Assembly: GCA_020628095.1 (NCBI GenBank)
Contig: JAHDFP010000009.1
Location: forward strand, 1 to 64,000
Direction of reading: 5' to 3'
Source: Saprospiraceae bacterium
GTDB lineage: Bacteria; Bacteroidota; Bacteroidia; Chitinophagales; Saprospiraceae
DNA: 64,000 nt
Position 1 is the stretch's first letter, and every line of letters begins with the position of its first letter. Under the pieces are notes generated by a model. It did no database searches, was not told the DNA's origin, and saw only the letters and a program-made list of their open reading frames with translations. Below are positions 62,318-64,000 of the stretch, one piece after another. The translations under genes and the position numbers were made by a program.

Positions 62318-62635
62318 CTACATGTGTGCTGCAATTTTTTCTTGTAATACAGCCTTAGTCGTCGCTCCGACGTGTTTGTCTACGATTTCTCCGTTTTTGA
62401 GGAATAGTATCGTAGGAATACTTCTGACGCCATATTTCATGGATACAGAGCCATGATGATCTACATTGACCTTTCCTATGACGGCTTTGCCTTCGTACTC
62501 GGTAGAGAGTTCGTCTATTATCGGACTTATCATCTTACAAGGTCCGCACCATTCCGCCCAAAAGTCCACTACCACCAATTTATCCGAATCTAATGCTGAT
62601 TCTTGAAAATTTGTATCCGTAAATTCGAATGCCAT
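62318..62635 (-). CDS. trxA: Thioredoxin
   Basis: I set the start at ATG 62635, giving the normal 105-residue length; an upstream in-frame start would add 17 residues that resemble no thioredoxin. The active site is WAEWCGPCK (Cys30, Cys33) and the cis-proline loop is VRSIPTILF. It reduces cytoplasmic disulfides and serves as electron donor to reductases. It is a single gene with its own candidate promoter and a strong terminator. Confidence 0.96.
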   Translation of the reverse strand: MAFEFTDTNFQESALDSDKLVVVDFWAEWCGPCKMISPIIDELSTEYEGKAVIGKVNVDHHGSVSMKYGVRSIPTILFLKNGEIVDKHVGATTKAVLQEKIAAHM

Positions 62636-62668
62636 GTTCTTATATTTAAATTTGTTATTATAATTCAC

Positions 62669-62676
62669 CAAAACTA
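62669..62676 (-). promoter_or_regulatory. -7 box for trxA
   Basis: TAGTTTTG on the minus strand fits TAnnTTTG and lies about 33 nt before the trxA ATG. No good TTG is visible at the -33 position, so the promoter is partly supported. Confidence 0.45.
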
Positions 62677-62738
62677 ACAAGCTCATCTCATTAAAAGTTC
62701 TACCTGCAATTAGAAAATTGATTTTCGATAGATTATCT

Positions 62739-63755
62739 ATGGGAATAATAGGACTTGTTTTGGTTGTCGTACTTTATCAGCTATTTAGGTTATCACCGCA
62801 ATTATATGATGTTCTGTATCTCAAAGGGGTGTTTCAAGCCTTTAGGATTGTCCACGCCGCGACAATCGGGGCATTGTTTATCCCGTCTCTATTTATAATC
62901 GTTCCGCTATATTTTTGGTTCTTTTTCAATGGTAAAGCGCGGAAAAAACATGGTTGGATAAAGAGCACGATGAGCTGTTTTATCTGGATCGTGGTACTCT
63001 TTTATGTAACATGGGGATTCAACTATACCCAACCCAGTTTGATGACGAGACTCAGTTATGATAAGCCGATTATTGACTCTGCTTACATATCCCAGGCTTT
63101 CAAGCATCAAACAACCCTCCTGGTCGAACTCAAAGACAAAATGACGGGCAATCAATATGCCAGAGACAAGCAGCATGACATCAGAAATATCCAGGAATCA
63201 ATTCTAAAAGACATGGGTTATCCTACATCCGGTTATGTCAAAGTGCGCAAGCTCAAAAGTGGGTCATTACTACATTTCAGGACATCAGGAATATATATAC
63301 CGCACAGTTTTGAGGGACATATAGACAATGGACTATATCAGGTCCAGCATCCTTTTACTATCGCCCATGAGATGTCGCATGGTTACGGAATTACAGATGA
63401 GAGTGAGGCCAATTTTATAGCTTATCTTACCTGTCAGCGTTCGGAGGACTTAGAGACAAGATATAGTGGAGAATTAGCCTATTGGCGTTATCTGGCGAAA
63501 TATTACCGCCATTTCCATCCAGAAACATGGAAAGATGAATACTACTCAATGGATACCCGTATCATCCAAGACCTCACCATGATAGACCATCACATCTCCA
63601 AGTATAAAGAATGGATGCCCAAATACAGAGACAAAATCTATGACTCCTATCTCAAATCACACGGTGTCAAAGCAGGTATCAAGAGTTATGATCTCATGGT
63701 GGTGCTTATCGCAGCTTGGAAGGAGCGGAGGGAAACAAGCGACTTAGTAGATTAG
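62739..63755 (+). CDS. DUF3810 family membrane zinc-peptidase-like protein
   Basis: I prefer ATG 62739 to an in-frame TTG at 62718, because it leads straight into the first helix. The protein is about 338 residues with three membrane helices in the first 125 (MGIIGLVLVVVLYQLF, IGALFIPSLFIIVPLYFW, CFIWIVVLFYVTWGF). The DUF3810 domain that follows carries FTIAHEMSHGYGITDESEANFIAYL, an HExxH zinc motif with a downstream Glu ligand. That suggests a membrane-bound metallopeptidase; no substrate is known to me. Confidence 0.87.
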   Translation: MGIIGLVLVVVLYQLFRLSPQLYDVLYLKGVFQAFRIVHAATIGALFIPSLFIIVPLYFWFFFNGKARKKHGWIKSTMSCFIWIVVLFYVTWGFNYTQPSLMTRLSYDKPIIDSAYISQAFKHQTTLLVELKDKMTGNQYARDKQHDIRNIQESILKDMGYPTSGYVKVRKLKSGSLLHFRTSGIYIPHSFEGHIDNGLYQVQHPFTIAHEMSHGYGITDESEANFIAYLTCQRSEDLETRYSGELAYWRYLAKYYRHFHPETWKDEYYSMDTRIIQDLTMIDHHISKYKEWMPKYRDKIYDSYLKSHGVKAGIKSYDLMVVLIAAWKERRETSDLVD

Positions 63756-64000
63756 TATTATTGATTAATTTGTGTTGCTTTTCTTATCAATAGACTTAAA
63801 ATCTGACTAAGCTATCACTCCTCTTAAGTCTCTAATGTAGGGTCTATCAATAATAATAAAATTGACAAGTAGGCAACACATTATAATATTATCGTATCTA
63901 TCCAGTAGATAACGCAAATAATTCAAACTTAGAACGCCTTACAAGAATGAAAAAACTGACTAAAGTCAGGAACGAAACGTTTCCTACTAAATACGAGATA

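Overview
The window comes from a Bacteroidota genome, most likely of the Saprospiria/Chitinophagia side of the phylum. The evidence is direct: several large secreted proteins end in type IX secretion (T9SS) sorting domains of type A or type B. Two PorP/SprF-like outer-membrane partners, a TonB-dependent receptor with a carboxypeptidase-regulatory-like domain, a DUF5689 lipoprotein and a DUF3810 protein are also present. One tRNA promoter matches the Bacteroidota form TTTG-N19-TAnnTTTG. The DNA is AT-rich, roughly 40% GC by eye. No rRNA, CRISPR array, integrase, transposase gene or prophage is visible.

Layout. 0-1.6 kb: an adenylate-kinase fusion protein downstream of a tRNA-Gly/tRNA-Leu pair. 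1.8-9.2 kb: a surface-adhesin cluster, PorP/SprF then a TPR-PD40-OmpA-like protein then a large Ig-like protein with a type B sorting domain. 9.2-15.5 kb: accessory genes, namely a small barrel-like protein, a cytoplasmic EEP-fold hydrolase, two tandem paralogous lipoproteins, a lipoprotein/membrane protein/membrane-anchored LuxR-HTH trio, and a two-lobed aspartyl protease. 15.5-19.2 kb: a dynamin-like GTPase and WbqC, divergent from a family 2 glycosyltransferase. 19.2-23.2 kb: a LamG-fold T9SS cargo, miaE, a 44-residue membrane peptide not previously listed, a Cys-rich secreted protein and a Pif1-like helicase.

23.2-34.3 kb: a secreted EEP nuclease/phosphatase divergent from a TonB receptor-DUF5689 pair, then trmN6, a subtilase, signal peptidase I and a second PorP/SprF. 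34.3-42.5 kb: a 2398-residue metallopeptidase-adhesin paired with that PorP, and a barrel protein. 42.5-52.2 kb: a membrane-anchored NucA-type nuclease, a REP-like structured element, mnmA-lipoprotein-rimM, a biotin carboxylase with a methyltransferase, an FG-GAP/ASPIC T9SS protein, and menB. 52.2-63.8 kb: an MBL-rhodanese protein, a thioredoxin-fold protein without its cysteines, cutA, pfkA, a GlcNAc-kinase-like protein, 3-hydroxybutyryl-CoA dehydrogenase, an AT-rich pair of secreted proteins, a DUF58-PPK2-S4 operon, trxA and a DUF3810 protein. The last 245 bases (63756-64000) hold nothing I can support.

How the genes work together. Housekeeping genes for tRNA modification (miaE, mnmA, trmN6), ribosome assembly (rimM), menaquinone (menB), glycolysis (pfkA) and acyl-CoA metabolism alternate with modules for building and secreting the cell surface. 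Two of these pair a giant type B cargo with its own PorP/SprF-like partner. A third module couples a secreted EEP hydrolase to a TonB receptor and a surface lipoprotein, suggesting extracellular nucleic-acid or phosphoester use. The least explained items are a 22-bp perfect inverted repeat carrying the start of the 44-residue peptide gene, a REP-like element before mnmA, the membrane-bound LuxR trio, the tandem lipoproteins, and a 152-153-residue super-repeat in the metallopeptidase-adhesin.
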